Positions 1 through 8,895 are shown, counted from the stretch's first letter. The stretch: 64,000 nucleotides of DNA from Sphingomonas sp. Leaf67 (GCF_001421965.1 NZ_LMLP01000001.1:434001-498000); one strand, 5' to 3'. A program made the numbers and translations. The notes: generated from the sequence alone by a model not told the origin.

Positions 1-215
1 GCTACGCGAATATCGGGCAGCGCGAGGAATTGCAGGACGCCGTCCTCTCCGCGCCAGATCGCGCGGAGTTCGAATTCGGTCCAGCTACCCTTCACGTTCG
101 CGACGATCTCGTCGCCGTCCCGTTCATGCTTCCAGCCGTGCGCCGCGAAATAGCGCTCCAGCGTATCGATCGGAGCGGCGTCGTCGCCGTCCTCTTCCAC
201 TTCGTCCAACATCAT
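1..215 (-). CDS. YbjN domain protein, partial (N-terminal 71 residues)
   Basis: The first 71 residues of a minus-strand gene are visible; the rest lies beyond the left edge. After an acidic start (MMLDEVEEDGDD) comes a stretch with the YbjN-type pattern: a helix ending in YFAAHGW, a DGDEIVANV strand, then strands with WTEFELRAIW and LQFLALPDIRV. YbjN/CesT-like domains have a secretion-chaperone fold, and their cellular role in alphaproteobacteria is not settled. Two adjacent ATG codons (213-215 and 210-212) could both serve as start. It is followed upstream by the UbiK-like gene on the same strand, 61 bases away. The family call rests on pattern only. Confidence 0.6.
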   Translation of the reverse strand, partial: MMLDEVEEDGDDAAPIDTLERYFAAHGWKHERDGDEIVANVKGSWTEFELRAIWRGEDGVLQFLALPDIRV

Positions 216-276
216 CCCCACGCCTTAGCCGCGCGCGTTGCCCCCGTCACGCGCCACGGCGGACGTGCGGCACGAA

Positions 277-573
277 TCAAAGCGCGCCTTCGCCGGCACC
301 CGACGTGTCGGCCGTCAGCGGCTGTGCGACAGCCTGCTTGCCTTCCAATGCATCGAGCCGGGCGCGCAGCGCATCGGCTTCGTCACGGGCGGCGACGGCC
401 ATGGCCTTCACCACTTCGAATTCGTCGCGGCTGACGAAATCCATGCCGCCGAGAAACGTCTTGGCCCGCTCGCGCGCTGCCGCCTCGCCCTCGCGGGCCA
501 TGCCGGCGATGGTGCCGGCGGCGCCGTTCACGAACTTGGCGAAATCGTCGAACAGGCGGTTGTCGGACTGCAT
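277..573 (-). CDS. UbiK/BMFP-family accessory factor
   Basis: 98 aa. The layout is that of BMFP (YqiC/UbiK) proteins: a short N-terminal amphipathic helix (NRLFDDFAKFVNGAAG), a middle helix, then a coiled-coil with the conserved VSRDEFEVVKAMAVAARDE segment and leucine-rich LRARLDALE end. In enterobacteria UbiK helps late ubiquinone synthesis by binding the Ubi complex and membrane lipids; the same role here is inferred. The Ala/Gly/Thr-rich tail after residue 80 is unstructured. It is a single gene, same strand as its neighbours, with 42 bases to the TspO gene upstream. Confidence 0.8.
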   Translation of the reverse strand: MQSDNRLFDDFAKFVNGAAGTIAGMAREGEAAARERAKTFLGGMDFVSRDEFEVVKAMAVAARDEADALRARLDALEGKQAVAQPLTADTSGAGEGAL

Positions 574-615
574 GGGAAATCCTTTTCGTTGGCAAAGGCG
601 GGACGCCGCCTGCCG

Positions 616-1170
616 TCAAAGTGCGATTTGGGTGGAATGGGCCGGCGGCACAAGGGTTTCCGCATCGGGATTGCGCCGGTCGATCTGCCAGTTCAGCGCC
701 GATGCGACCACCAGCCACGCCAGATACGGCACCAACAGCCACGCCGCGAGCGGACGGATGCGGCCAAAGGCGAAGGTCGTGGCAAGCGCGGTGAAGAACA
801 GCGCGACGATCAGGATCAGCGCAAGGCTCACCTGATGCGCGCCAAAGAACAGCGGCGACCAGACGAGGTTCATCACCAGTTGCACGACGAACAGCGCGAT
901 GGCGATGCCCCGCCCCCGCGCGCCGCGCGCGCTGAGGATGATCGCCAGCGAGAAGCCCATCGCCACGTACAGGATCGTCCAGACGACCGGGAAGGCCCAG
1001 TTCGGCGGCCGCAGCGCCGGCAGGTCGAGCATCCGGTACCAGCCGTTATCGTCGCCGGCGACGACCAGCTGGCCCGACGTGAAACCCAGCAGCAGGATCA
1101 GCGGCACGCATATCACGGCCCGTCGCAGGAATTCCGAACGCAACTGCCACTTCGACGCGATCTCGTTCAT
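616..1170 (-). CDS. TspO/MBR family membrane protein
   Basis: 184 aa from the ATG at 1170 (MNEIASKW); an in-frame ATG at 1194 would add 8 residues. Five hydrophobic segments fit the TspO five-helix bundle. Family landmarks are present: LRPPNWAFPVVWTILY with the conserved Pro/Trp cluster, MNLVWSPLFF, and ALNWQIDRRNP at the end of helix 5. TspO proteins bind tetrapyrroles such as protoporphyrin and heme; in Rhodobacter the homologue tunes pigment gene expression. The substrate here cannot be read from sequence. It stands between the UbiK-like and TlyA genes, all on the minus strand. Confidence 0.88.
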   Translation of the reverse strand: MNEIASKWQLRSEFLRRAVICVPLILLLGFTSGQLVVAGDDNGWYRMLDLPALRPPNWAFPVVWTILYVAMGFSLAIILSARGARGRGIAIALFVVQLVMNLVWSPLFFGAHQVSLALILIVALFFTALATTFAFGRIRPLAAWLLVPYLAWLVVASALNWQIDRRNPDAETLVPPAHSTQIAL

Positions 1171-1209
1171 CCCGTACCCCGGTGCCGGCCACACGCCGTG
1201 CGCAGCCGT

Positions 1210-1998
1210 TCAGGCGGCATTGCTTGCTGTGTGCGCTGCGTCATTGCAAGTGTCCGTAGTGGATTCGGGGGCGGTGGCGGCGATCAGGAACTCGATATTG
1301 CCCTCGGGCCCGGTAATCGGGCTGCGATCAATGCCAATCACCTGCCAACCGCTGTCGGTCAGCCATGCCGCGACCTCGTCACAGACGCGGGTGTGGATGG
1401 CGGGATCGCGGACCACGCCGCCCTTGCCGACCTCTTCGCGCCCCGCCTCGAACTGCGGCTTGATGAGGGCGAGCAACCGCCCGCCGGGCTTTACGAAGCC
1501 GAGCGGGACGGCCAGCACCTTCGACAGGGCGATGAAGCTGGCGTCGCAGACGACCAGATCGACGGGTTCGGGAATATGCGCGGGCGTCAGCAGTCGTGCA
1601 CTCAACTGTTCGAGGACGACGACGCGCGGGTCCTGTCGCAGCTTCCATGCGAGCTGGTTGGTGCCGCTGTCGACGGCATAGACGCGGGTCGCACCATTGG
1701 TCAGCAGCACGTCGGTAAAGCCGCCGGTAGACGACCCGACATCGACAGCGATCGCACCGGTCACGTTCCAGCCGAAATGGTCGAGGCCGTGCGCCAGCTT
1801 GACCCCGCCACGCGATACCCAGGGATGATCACGCCCGCGCACGTCGAGCACGGCGGCGTCGGGAAGCTGCTGTCCCGGCTTGTCGACCTTGCGGTCGCCG
1901 ACGAAGACTAGTCCGGCCATGATGAGCGCCTGCGCCCGGGTGCGGCTCTCGGCGAGGCCGCGATCGACGAGCATCTGGTCCGCGCGTTGCTTTGCCAT
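1210..1998 (-). CDS. tlyA: TlyA family rRNA 2'-O-methyltransferase (hemolysin A family)
   Basis: 262 aa from ATG at 1998 (MAKQRADQMLV). Residues 1-60 form an S4 RNA-binding domain (ADQMLVDRGLAESRTRAQAL). The remainder is an FtsJ-like SAM methyltransferase with VDVGSSTGGFTDVLL as SAM site, VVCDASF and the catalytic lysine in LIKPQFEAG. TlyA methylates ribose of 16S/23S rRNA in mycobacteria, where its loss gives capreomycin resistance; the family was once called hemolysin A. An open frame continues upstream to 2256, but it lacks family similarity and overlaps the hydrolase gene on the other strand, so the shorter start is chosen. Confidence 0.9.
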   Translation of the reverse strand: MAKQRADQMLVDRGLAESRTRAQALIMAGLVFVGDRKVDKPGQQLPDAAVLDVRGRDHPWVSRGGVKLAHGLDHFGWNVTGAIAVDVGSSTGGFTDVLLTNGATRVYAVDSGTNQLAWKLRQDPRVVVLEQLSARLLTPAHIPEPVDLVVCDASFIALSKVLAVPLGFVKPGGRLLALIKPQFEAGREEVGKGGVVRDPAIHTRVCDEVAAWLTDSGWQVIGIDRSPITGPEGNIEFLIAATAPESTTDTCNDAAHTASNAA

Positions 1999-2175
1999 GG
2001 ACGGCGCATGGCGCGGCTTTCGGTTTGTCGCAACCCTCGATCCACTCGCCGATTGGCTATTGCCTATCATTGCAGTAGGAATATGTTTGCCGGTGAAGGC
2101 CGACCCGGCCCCGATCCCTCCCCTAAAGCTGACGGGTCGGCCTTCATCGACAGCGAACCGTACAGGAGCGTGACG

Positions 2176-2844
2176 ATGGCGCAGTTTTCGACACCCCCGA
2201 CCGCCTTGCCGACGGTGCTGACCGTGCCGGGATTGAATGGCTCCGGACCGTCGCACTGGCAGACCCTGTGGGAACAGTCGCGGCCGGACACGGCGCGCGT
2301 CGAGCTGGGATTATGGTCGCGCCCGTTGCGCAATGCGTGGGTGACGAAACTGGATCAGGCCATCCGGCAGGCGCAGGCGCCGGTGGTGTTGGCGGCACAT
2401 TCGCTCGGTTGCCTCGCGGTCGCGTGGTGGGCGCAACTGTCGGGGCAGCCTTATGGCTGGCCGGTCGCGGGCGCGTTGCTGGTCGCGCCGGCGGATGTCG
2501 ACCGGCACGGCGCACCGATGGAATTGCAGGGTTTCGCGCCGACGCCGCGCTTCTCGCTTCCATTCCCGTCGATCGTCGTGGCGTCGACCGACGACCCGTG
2601 GGTGTCGATCGAACGCGCGCATTCGATGGCGGCCGATTGGGGCAGTCATTTCATCGATGCCGGCCCGCAAGGGCATCTGAACGCCGCCAGCGGCATCGGC
2701 TGGTGGGAAGAGGGTCAGGAATTGCTCGAACGGGTCATTTCGGCATCGGGCGACGGGCATGGCCATGTCCGCCTGCCCAGCGACGCGCGGTCGGTGCTGG
2801 CGATCAACGCGACCGATGCGGCGCAGGGGCAGTTTTTGCGGTAA
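2176..2844 (+). CDS. RBBP9/YdeN family alpha/beta hydrolase
   Basis: 222 aa; ATG 2176 preceded by AGGAG at 2164-2168. The N-terminus VLTVPGLNGSGPSHWQTLWE is the family hallmark. The nucleophile elbow is AAHSLGC with Ser76, followed by STDDPW (candidate Asp139/140) and GHLNAASG (His167), giving a complete Ser-Asp-His triad. RBBP9-like proteins are small serine hydrolases of unknown physiological substrate in bacteria. A roughly 30-residue C-terminal tail (from about DGHGHVRLP) extends beyond the usual family length. The gene is divergent from tlyA, with 177 bases between starts, and convergent with the next gene. Confidence 0.85.
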   Translation: MAQFSTPPTALPTVLTVPGLNGSGPSHWQTLWEQSRPDTARVELGLWSRPLRNAWVTKLDQAIRQAQAPVVLAAHSLGCLAVAWWAQLSGQPYGWPVAGALLVAPADVDRHGAPMELQGFAPTPRFSLPFPSIVVASTDDPWVSIERAHSMAADWGSHFIDAGPQGHLNAASGIGWWEEGQELLERVISASGDGHGHVRLPSDARSVLAINATDAAQGQFLR

Positions 2845-2908
2845 GCGCGATCGATTGGAACGCGCTCCCTACTGGGTTCGCGACGATCCTGTCCGGCGTC
2901 ACCCTCGA

Positions 2909-3340
2909 TCAGCTATGGGTCGACGCCGGCGTTGCGGTCGGCGCGACCGATTGCAGATGGCTTGCAAGGTCGCCCACGTCTTTCATCGGTGGCAGTTCGA
3001 CGGGATCGGCCGGCATCGGCATCGCCAATCCGAGCCTTTCCCAAGCGGCGGCGACCAGATCGGCGACCTCTTCCTCATCGATCAGCAGGAACCGGGCGAA
3101 GTCGTCATCGGGGTGCGGAACGACACCACCGCCATAATAAGGCGCGACCAGTTCGCGGGTCAGCGCCGCGACCGACGCCGAGACGCCGTTGTCGCCGACC
3201 ATCGCGTCGAAATCCGCCTCGCTCCACCCAGCCCGCTCGGCCTTTGCCGCGCGAAACCGCCGCCACATCCGCCAGTTGAACCAGCCGACCGCGATCACCG
3301 CCAGCGCGATGATCGCGACCGCCTTTTGCGGGCCGGTCAT
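2909..3340 (-). CDS. hypothetical membrane-anchored protein in dxs operon
   Basis: 143 aa. It opens with one transmembrane helix ([20 protein letters not shown]) followed by a basic stretch, so the bulk should be cytoplasmic. The soluble part is acidic and shows no domain I recognise. Its ATG overlaps the dxs stop as ATGA (3337-3340), so it is translationally coupled to dxs. That places it with isoprenoid synthesis by context only; similar small ORFs next to dxs may be a lineage trait. No function is assigned. Confidence 0.7.
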   Translation of the reverse strand: MTGPQKAVAIIALAVIAVGWFNWRMWRRFRAAKAERAGWSEADFDAMVGDNGVSASVAALTRELVAPYYGGGVVPHPDDDFARFLLIDEEEVADLVAAAWERLGLAMPMPADPVELPPMKDVGDLASHLQSVAPTATPASTHS

Positions 3341-5262
3341 GCGCGGACTTCGGTGGCCCCGCTTTCGTTCCAGCGGAGCGCCTGCAGCACGGTGTCGACG
3401 ATCTGCGGCGCGTTGAGGCCGGCCTCGTCATATTGCTTCTGCGGGGCGTTCTGGTCCTGGAATGTATCGGGCAGGCGCATCGTGCGCAGCTTCAGGCCGC
3501 CGTCGATCAGGCCGGCGTCGCTGGCGAAGGTCAGCACATGCGCACCGAGTCCGCCGACCGCGCCCTCCTCGACCGTCACCGCGACCTCGTGCGTGGTCAG
3601 CAGGCGGCGGATCATCGCCTCGTCGAGCGGCTTGGCGAAGCGCAGGTCGGCGACGGTGGTCGACAATCCCTTCGCCTCCAACGCGTCGGCGGCCTTGAGC
3701 GCTTCTTCCAGCCGGGTGCCGAGCGACAGGATCGCGACCTTGTGCCCTTCGCGGACCAGCCGCCCCTTGCCGATCTCCAGCTTCTGCGGCGTTTCGGGCA
3801 GCGCGACGCCCACGCCGTTGCCGCGCGGATAGCGAACCGCGATCGGGCCCGCGTCATATTCGGCGGCGGTATAGGTCATGTGGACCAGTTCGGCTTCGTC
3901 GGCCGCCGCCATCACCACCATGTTGGGCAGGGTCGCGAGATAGGTCACGTCGAAGCTGCCGGCATGGGTCGCGCCGTCCGCCCCGACCAGCCCGGCGCGG
4001 TCGATCGCGAAGCGGACCGGCAGGTTCTGGATACAGACATCATGCACGACCTGATCGTAGGCGCGTTGCAGGAACGTCGAGTAGATCGCGCAGAACGGCC
4101 GCATCCCCTGCGCCGCCAGCCCGGCGGCGAAGGTCACCGCATGTTGTTCGGCGATACCGACGTCAAAGAACCGACCCGAATGCGCCTTCGCGAACTTGTC
4201 GAGGCCGGTACCCGACGGCATCGCGGCGGTGATCGCGCAGATGCGGTCATCGGTCTCGGCCAGCTTGCTCAGCGTTTCGCCGAACACGTTCTGATATTGC
4301 GGCGGGCCGGCCGGGGCTTTCACCTGCGTACCGGTGATGACATCGAACTTCTGCACGCCGTGATATTTGTCGGCCGCCGCCTCGGCCGGGCCATAGCCCT
4401 TGCCCTTCTTGGTCACGACATGGATCAGGATCGGCCCTTCGGCGGCATCGCGGACATTTTCGAGGACCGGGATCAGATGGTCGAGATTGTGACCGTCGAT
4501 CGGACCGACATAGTAAAAGCCCAATTCCTCGAACAACGTACCGCCGGTCGCCATGCCGCGAGCGAACTCATCGGTCTTGCGCGCGGCAGTATGCAGCGGG
4601 CGCGGCAGGCGGCGGGCGATCTTCTTGAACGTCTCGCGAATGCCCAGAAACTCCCGGCTCGACACGATGCGCGACAGATAGGCCGACAGGCCACCGACCG
4701 GCGGGGCGATCGACATATCGTTGTCGTTGAGGATCACGACCAGCCGGTTGCCCGCCTGCTCGGCGTTGTTCATCGCCTCATAGGCCATGCCCGCCGACAT
4801 CGCGCCGTCCCCGATCACGGCGATGCCCTTGCCCGGCGTGCCCGCGATCTTGTTCGCGACGGCAAAGCCGAGCGCGGCCGAGATCGAGGTCGAGCTGTGC
4901 GCCGCGCCGAACGGATCGTATTCGCTTTCCGAGCGCTTGGTGAAGCCCGACAGCCCCCCGCCCTGTCGCAGCGTGCGGATCCGGTCGCGACGGCCGGTCA
5001 GGATCTTGTGCGGATAGCATTGATGGCCGACGTCCCAGACGAGGCGGTCGGCCGGGGTATTGAAAACATAATGGATCGCGACGGTCAGTTCGACGACGCC
5101 CAGACCCGATCCAAGATGACCGCCGGTCGTCCCGACCGCGCTGATGGTTTCCTGTCGCAATTCGTCGGCGAGTTGCCGAAGATCGCCGGCGGAGAGCTTG
5201 CGAAGGTCGGCGGGCGTCTGAACGGTATCGAGCAGCGGCGTGCTAATTGGATCGGCCATCAT
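3337..5262 (-). CDS. dxs: 1-deoxy-D-xylulose-5-phosphate synthase
   Basis: 641 aa, the normal family length. The enzyme joins pyruvate and glyceraldehyde 3-phosphate with thiamine diphosphate, the first step of the MEP isoprenoid pathway. Visible landmarks: [20 protein letters not shown] at the N-terminus, [19 protein letters not shown] as ThDP/Mg site (GDG...N), the transketolase pyrimidine domain around [16 protein letters not shown], and a C-terminal transketolase domain with [12 protein letters not shown]. Two adjacent ATGs exist (5262, 5259); AGGATG lies so close that 5259 may be used. Last 4 nt overlap the downstream small gene. Confidence 0.97.
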   Translation of the reverse strand: MMADPISTPLLDTVQTPADLRKLSAGDLRQLADELRQETISAVGTTGGHLGSGLGVVELTVAIHYVFNTPADRLVWDVGHQCYPHKILTGRRDRIRTLRQGGGLSGFTKRSESEYDPFGAAHSSTSISAALGFAVANKIAGTPGKGIAVIGDGAMSAGMAYEAMNNAEQAGNRLVVILNDNDMSIAPPVGGLSAYLSRIVSSREFLGIRETFKKIARRLPRPLHTAARKTDEFARGMATGGTLFEELGFYYVGPIDGHNLDHLIPVLENVRDAAEGPILIHVVTKKGKGYGPAEAAADKYHGVQKFDVITGTQVKAPAGPPQYQNVFGETLSKLAETDDRICAITAAMPSGTGLDKFAKAHSGRFFDVGIAEQHAVTFAAGLAAQGMRPFCAIYSTFLQRAYDQVVHDVCIQNLPVRFAIDRAGLVGADGATHAGSFDVTYLATLPNMVVMAAADEAELVHMTYTAAEYDAGPIAVRYPRGNGVGVALPETPQKLEIGKGRLVREGHKVAILSLGTRLEEALKAADALEAKGLSTTVADLRFAKPLDEAMIRRLLTTHEVAVTVEEGAVGGLGAHVLTFASDAGLIDGGLKLRTMRLPDTFQDQNAPQKQYDEAGLNAPQIVDTVLQALRWNESGATEVRA

Positions 5263-5345
5263 CCTTGCTTATCGCAGGTCAGCCACAGTGTCGATTGTCC
5301 GTGGCACGCCGTTCGGACAAAGCGCGACGATGCTTCGGGAAAGCG

Positions 5346-5816
5346 TCAGTCGTGCACCGTTCCTGCACAGTCCGCGCACGTACCCCGAACCTCGATCACC
5401 GGGCGGACGGGCGTGAAGCCGGCCCCGCTGGCGGCGGAGCGGACGCTGCCGGTGATCCGGTCGTCGTCGATATGCGTCGTCTGTCCGCAGCGGTCGCAGA
5501 CGAGGAAGATGCAGTCGTGGATGCAGTCGGGATGACTGTTCGCCAGATAGGCATTGGCGCTTTCGACCCGGCGGGCGAGGTTCGCGTTCACGAACAGGTC
5601 GAGGATGCGATAGACGCTGTTGGGGGCCACCCGCCGCCCCTGCGCCTTCGACACGGCATCGGCGATGTCATAGGCGGAAGCCGGTTTGTCGAACGAGGTG
5701 AGCACATCGAAAATGCTCGCGCGCATCGCGGTCCATTGTTCACCGGCGCGGGTCAGCGCGACTTCGGCAGCCTTGCTCCACGCGGGGCCGTGATGATCGT
5801 GATGCTCATGCGCCAT
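5346..5816 (-). CDS. zur: Fur family transcriptional regulator, Zur-like
   Basis: 156 aa. An N-terminal His-rich run (HEHHDHHG) precedes a Fur-type winged helix (residues about 15-90, SAYDIADAV..VAPNSVYRILD) and a dimerisation domain. Two CxxC pairs for structural zinc are present: CDRCGQ and CADCAG. The HPDCIHDCIFLVC stretch provides metal-site His/Cys residues. These features, and the absence of typical Fur His clusters, point to Zur, the repressor of zinc uptake genes that responds to Zn(II). The MerC-like gene lies 40 bases upstream on the same strand and probably shares its transcript. No zinc transporter is in the window. Confidence 0.82.
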   Translation of the reverse strand: MAHEHHDHHGPAWSKAAEVALTRAGEQWTAMRASIFDVLTSFDKPASAYDIADAVSKAQGRRVAPNSVYRILDLFVNANLARRVESANAYLANSHPDCIHDCIFLVCDRCGQTTHIDDDRITGSVRSAASGAGFTPVRPVIEVRGTCADCAGTVHD

Positions 5817-5856
5817 CGCAATGAGATAAGCGCCTGCACCGTTGGCGGCAAGCCGG

Positions 5857-6285
5857 TCAGCAGCCGGCGCGGCGGTTCAGATGATGACCGTACGCCAGCA
5901 GCGCGACGCCGCTCAGGGTCGCGATCGCTTCGGGCACCCCGTGCGGCAGGGTCAGGGCCAGCGCCATCACGGCGAGCCCGACGCCGCCGATTGCGGTCGG
6001 CAGACGCTGGCCGTGGCGGAGATAACCGGCTCCCAGCGCGACGATGCCGAGCAGCACCGCGAAGGCGAGGCCGAGTTCGTGGATCGCGGGATGCAGCAAC
6101 GCACCGCCGACCGAGGCGAGCAACGCCATGATCGCGATCGTCGTGACGCAATGCACCGCACACAGCGCCGACAGCACGATGCCGGCGCGGTCGAGGCGAC
6201 CTTCGTGCAACCAGGATCGGGCGGTGGAACTGCGCATCGCCGCCTTATGCTCCCGATCGCGCGAAGATACAACATATCGCTTCAT
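5857..6285 (-). CDS. MerC-domain membrane protein
   Basis: 142 aa with about four transmembrane helices after a charged 30-residue N-terminus. The first helix contains SALCAVHCVTT, the paired cysteines (CxxxC with His) typical of MerC-domain proteins; later segments include LGLAFAVLLGIVALGAGYL and a His-containing C-terminus. Classic MerC imports Hg(II), but MerC-domain proteins outside mer operons, often beside a Fur/Zur gene as here, have unknown cargo. Start at 6285 is supported by GGAA five bases upstream; ATG 6237 is possible. No merR, merA or merT nearby, so mercury resistance is not implied. Confidence 0.75.
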   Translation of the reverse strand: MKRYVVSSRDREHKAAMRSSTARSWLHEGRLDRAGIVLSALCAVHCVTTIAIMALLASVGGALLHPAIHELGLAFAVLLGIVALGAGYLRHGQRLPTAIGGVGLAVMALALTLPHGVPEAIATLSGVALLAYGHHLNRRAGC

Positions 6286-6338
6286 CGCGGTTCCAACGCC
6301 GTGTCGGTGCTTTGGTTCGATGCAAATCGCTACGAACG

Positions 6339-6605
6339 CTATCGTTTCCGCGTCACCATCGGATCGGGCTTTTTCGGCGGTTTCCAGCCGGCGGGCGGTT
6401 CAACCCGCTGGCGGCTGGTGCCCAGTCCCATTGCGCCCGGTTGCTGGCGGGTCAGGCCAGCGGTGTCCGCAGCGATCGCCGCCTCCGCCTGCGCACCGCC
6501 GCGCAGCAGGTTGATCCGGTCGCGCAGCCGCGATGCGGTTTCAAAATCCATCGCGGCGGCGGCGGCCTCCATCTGCTGGCGCAGGGTGTCGATCGAATCG
6601 GTCAT
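6339..6605 (-). CDS. UvrB/UvrC (UVR) motif protein
   Basis: 88 aa from ATG 6605 (MTDSIDTLRQQM). Residues 5-40 match the UVR motif: LRQQMEAAAAAMDFETASRLRD, an alpha-helical hairpin known from UvrB/UvrC contact and from McsA/ClpC adaptors. The C-terminal half is proline- and lysine-rich and looks disordered (EPPAGWKPPKKPDP). Small stand-alone UVR proteins like this are widespread in sphingomonads with no defined partner. It is separated from the DUF2218 gene by 31 bases on the same strand. Confidence 0.75.
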   Translation of the reverse strand: MTDSIDTLRQQMEAAAAAMDFETASRLRDRINLLRGGAQAEAAIAADTAGLTRQQPGAMGLGTSRQRVEPPAGWKPPKKPDPMVTRKR

Positions 6606-6636
6606 CGGACCCGAACGCACGAAGCCGCGCCGCGCC

Positions 6637-6954
6637 TCATCCCCAGTCGAACGCGAGCGGCGCTTCGCGAAAGGCGAAGCGATCGAGGTGGCGGGCTACG
6701 GCACCCTCGAGCGCGGTCAATTGTTCGGTCGAGGTCGCATCGATGCGGACGGTCAGGGCGTCGTCGGCGGCGTCGAATGTCACCAGCGCATCGCCGGGAT
6801 GGTCGGCCCCGCGCGCGTCGCGGGGGAACACGACCGTGCCGTGGTTCGCGTCGAACGCAACGGTCAGGTTATGCTGCCAATGTTTGCAAAGCTGTTGCAG
6901 GTACCGGCTGGCATGGGCGGTCGCGACGATTGCGGTAGCGGTATGGTCGGTCAC
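6637..6954 (-). CDS. DUF2218 domain protein
   Basis: 105 aa. The pattern TARYLQQLCKHWxH at the N-terminus (here HASRYLQQLCKHWQHNL), a central VVFPRDARGADHPGDALVTF strand region, and a final VARHLDRFAFREAPLAFDW are typical of DUF2218, a small family often encoded with iron or siderophore functions. The start ATG overlaps the PadR stop codon (ATGA, 6951-6954), so it is translated from the PadR transcript and is very likely controlled by that regulator. Biochemical function is not known to me. Confidence 0.85.
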   Translation of the reverse strand: MTDHTATAIVATAHASRYLQQLCKHWQHNLTVAFDANHGTVVFPRDARGADHPGDALVTFDAADDALTVRIDATSTEQLTALEGAVARHLDRFAFREAPLAFDWG

Positions 6955-7493
6955 AGGCGTTCTACCTTTTGCGCGGCTTCGTCGAGGATGGCGGCGACCC
7001 GGTGGAGGGTTTCGGTGTCGACGTCCGCCGCCAGCCGATGATGGATCGCGGTGCGCAGGTTTGCACGGGCGCGGTGGATCGGACCGGCATCGGTGCGGGC
7101 GCGATGTTCGCCCAGTGCCGCAAGCCGATCGAATAGTTCGCCGACCTGCGCCGCATCGGTCGTCAATTGCGCCGTGCCTGACTCAGTCACCGCGAACCGC
7201 TTGCGCGTCCCCTCGCTCGCCTGCTCATCGATCAGTCCCATGTCGGTCAGCAGCGTCAACGTCGGATAGACGACGCCGGGGCTTGGCGCATAGGCACCGC
7301 CGGTCTTCCCCTCGATCGCGCGGATCAGGTCATATCCGTGGCGCGGCGTCTCGGCGATCAAGGCCAGCAGGACCAGCTTCAGTTCGTCACCGCCCAGCAC
7401 CCGCCCGCGCGGTCCGCGCGGACCACCGTGTCGGCCACGCCCGCCCATGCCCGGCCCGCCGGTCCATGAATCATATCCAATTCCAAATCGCAT
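6951..7493 (-). CDS. PadR family transcriptional regulator
   Basis: 180 aa from ATG 7493; GGAG lies 7 bases upstream of it, whereas the alternative ATG 7499 would have a 1-base gap. After a Gly/Arg-rich leader (GGRGRHGGPRGPRGR) comes the PadR winged helix: LKLVLLALIAETPRHGYDL, SPGVVYPTLTLLTDMGLI and KRFAVTESG. The C-terminal helical part mediates dimerisation. The leader plus downstream DUF2218 resemble YqjI-type PadR regulators, which respond to metals in enterobacteria; the ligand here is unknown. A perfect inverted repeat sits just before the gene, suggesting autoregulation. Confidence 0.87.
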   Translation of the reverse strand: MRFGIGYDSWTGGPGMGGRGRHGGPRGPRGRVLGGDELKLVLLALIAETPRHGYDLIRAIEGKTGGAYAPSPGVVYPTLTLLTDMGLIDEQASEGTRKRFAVTESGTAQLTTDAAQVGELFDRLAALGEHRARTDAGPIHRARANLRTAIHHRLAADVDTETLHRVAAILDEAAQKVERL

Positions 7494-7504
7494 CTTCATT
7501 CTCC

Positions 7505-7531
7505 GATATATCTTGAGCGGTAAGATATATC
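7505..7531. promoter_or_regulatory. Candidate PadR operator (10-bp inverted repeat)
   Basis: Arms GATATATCTT (7505-7514) and AAGATATATC (7522-7531) are perfect complements separated by the 7-nt spacer GAGCGGT. The site is AT-rich in a GC-rich region and lies 12 bases upstream of the PadR start and 59 bases upstream of rarA. PadR repressors commonly bind such long dyads in their own promoter. Binding is inferred. Confidence 0.65.
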
Positions 7532-7590
7532 TGAACCGATCGTATGCAAGATCGGCTTTCGGGTTTTTTCGCGCACCCTATATTGCCGGC

Positions 7591-8895
7591 ATGGCCGACC
7601 TTTTCGCCGACTTCGCCCCGCCCCCGCCCGAGACGCCGACCGGCGGGCCGCTCGCCGACCGGTTGCGCCCGACAACGCTGGCGGAGGTGGTCGGACAGGA
7701 TCATCTGACCGGCGCGGATGGCGCGATCGGGCGCATGGTCGCGGCCGGCAAGCTGTCGTCGATGATCCTGTGGGGTCCGCCCGGCACCGGCAAGACGACG
7801 ATCGCCCGCCTGCTGGCCGATGCGGTAGGCCTGCGCTATTCCCAGATTTCGGCGGTGTTCTCAGGGGTCGCCGACCTGAAGAAGGTGTTCGCCGAGGCGC
7901 GCGACCATGGCCGGATCGGCAAACGCACGCTGCTGTTCGTGGACGAGATCCATCGCTTCAACCGCGCGCAGCAGGACGGTTTTCTGCCCTATGTCGAGGA
8001 TGGCACCGTCACGCTGGTCGGGGCGACGACCGAGAATCCGTCGTTCGAACTGAACGCGGCATTGCTCAGCCGGGCACAGGTGCTGATCCTGCACCGGCTC
8101 GACGCCGCCGCACTCAACGAATTGCTGATCCGTGCCGAGGCGACGGAGGAACGCCCCCTGCCCCTGACCGATGCCGCGCGGGCGGCACTGGTGGCGAGCG
8201 CCGATGGCGATGGGCGCTTCCTGCTCAATCAGGCGGAGACATTGTTTTCGATCCAACTGCCCGAACCGCTCGACCCTGCCGGGCTGTCGGCGCTGCTGCA
8301 ACGGCGCGTCGCGGTCTACGACAAGGACCGGGAAGGGCATTACAATCTTATCTCGGCGCTGCACAAGTCGCTGCGCGGATCGGACCCGCAGGCCGCCCTC
8401 TATTACATGGCGCGGATGCTGACGGCGGGTGAGGAACCGCTCTATGTCCTGCGCCGGCTGACGCGGTTCGCCAGCGAGGATATCGGCCTCGCCGATCCGC
8501 AGGCGCTGGTGCAATGCCTCGCCGCCAAGGATGCCTATGACTTTCTCGGCAGTCCCGAGGGCGAACTGGCGATCGTCCAGGCGTGCCTGTATCTCGCCAC
8601 CGCGCCCAAATCGAACGCGGCGTACAAGGCGCAGAAGGCGGCCTTCGCCAGCGCGCGCGAGACGGGGTCGCTGATGCCGCCGCAGTCGATCCTGAACGCC
8701 CCGACCCGGCTGATGAAGGATATCGGCTATGGCAAGGACTATGCCTATGACCATGATCATCAGGACGGGTTTTCGGGCGCGAATTACTGGCCGGAGGAGA
8801 TGACGCCGAAGCGGTTCTACGAACCGACCGGGCGTGGCTTCGAACAGCGGATCGCCGAACGCATGGCGTGGTGGGACGAACGGCGTCAGTCATGA
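7591..8895 (+). CDS. rarA: Replication-associated recombination protein A (AAA ATPase)
   Basis: 434 aa. RarA/MgsA/WHIP-type clamp-loader-like ATPase that acts at stalled replication forks. N-terminus PLADRLRPTTLAEVVGQDHL is characteristic. Walker A is GPPGTGKTT (residues 62-70), Walker B LFVDEIHRFN, sensor-1 VGATTENPSFELN. The C-terminal half holds the tetramerisation domain (AALYYMARML, RRLTRFASEDIGLADPQAL). Start ATG 7591 follows a pyrimidine-rich leader with no clear ribosome site. Its stop overlaps the next ATG (8892), coupling it to the MmcQ-like gene. Confidence 0.95.
   Translation: MADLFADFAPPPPETPTGGPLADRLRPTTLAEVVGQDHLTGADGAIGRMVAAGKLSSMILWGPPGTGKTTIARLLADAVGLRYSQISAVFSGVADLKKVFAEARDHGRIGKRTLLFVDEIHRFNRAQQDGFLPYVEDGTVTLVGATTENPSFELNAALLSRAQVLILHRLDAAALNELLIRAEATEERPLPLTDAARAALVASADGDGRFLLNQAETLFSIQLPEPLDPAGLSALLQRRVAVYDKDREGHYNLISALHKSLRGSDPQAALYYMARMLTAGEEPLYVLRRLTRFASEDIGLADPQALVQCLAAKDAYDFLGSPEGELAIVQACLYLATAPKSNAAYKAQKAAFASARETGSLMPPQSILNAPTRLMKDIGYGKDYAYDHDHQDGFSGANYWPEEMTPKRFYEPTGRGFEQRIAERMAWWDERRQS

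Noticed and set aside
238..1911. Long plus-strand frame over the UbiK-like, TspO and TlyA genes
   Set aside because: Opposite strand carries three recognisable proteins; the plus-strand product is low-complexity, rich in Arg, Gln and His.
3433..5535. 700-codon plus-strand frame over dxs
   Set aside because: Mirror of dxs codon bias; no motif and no ribosome site.
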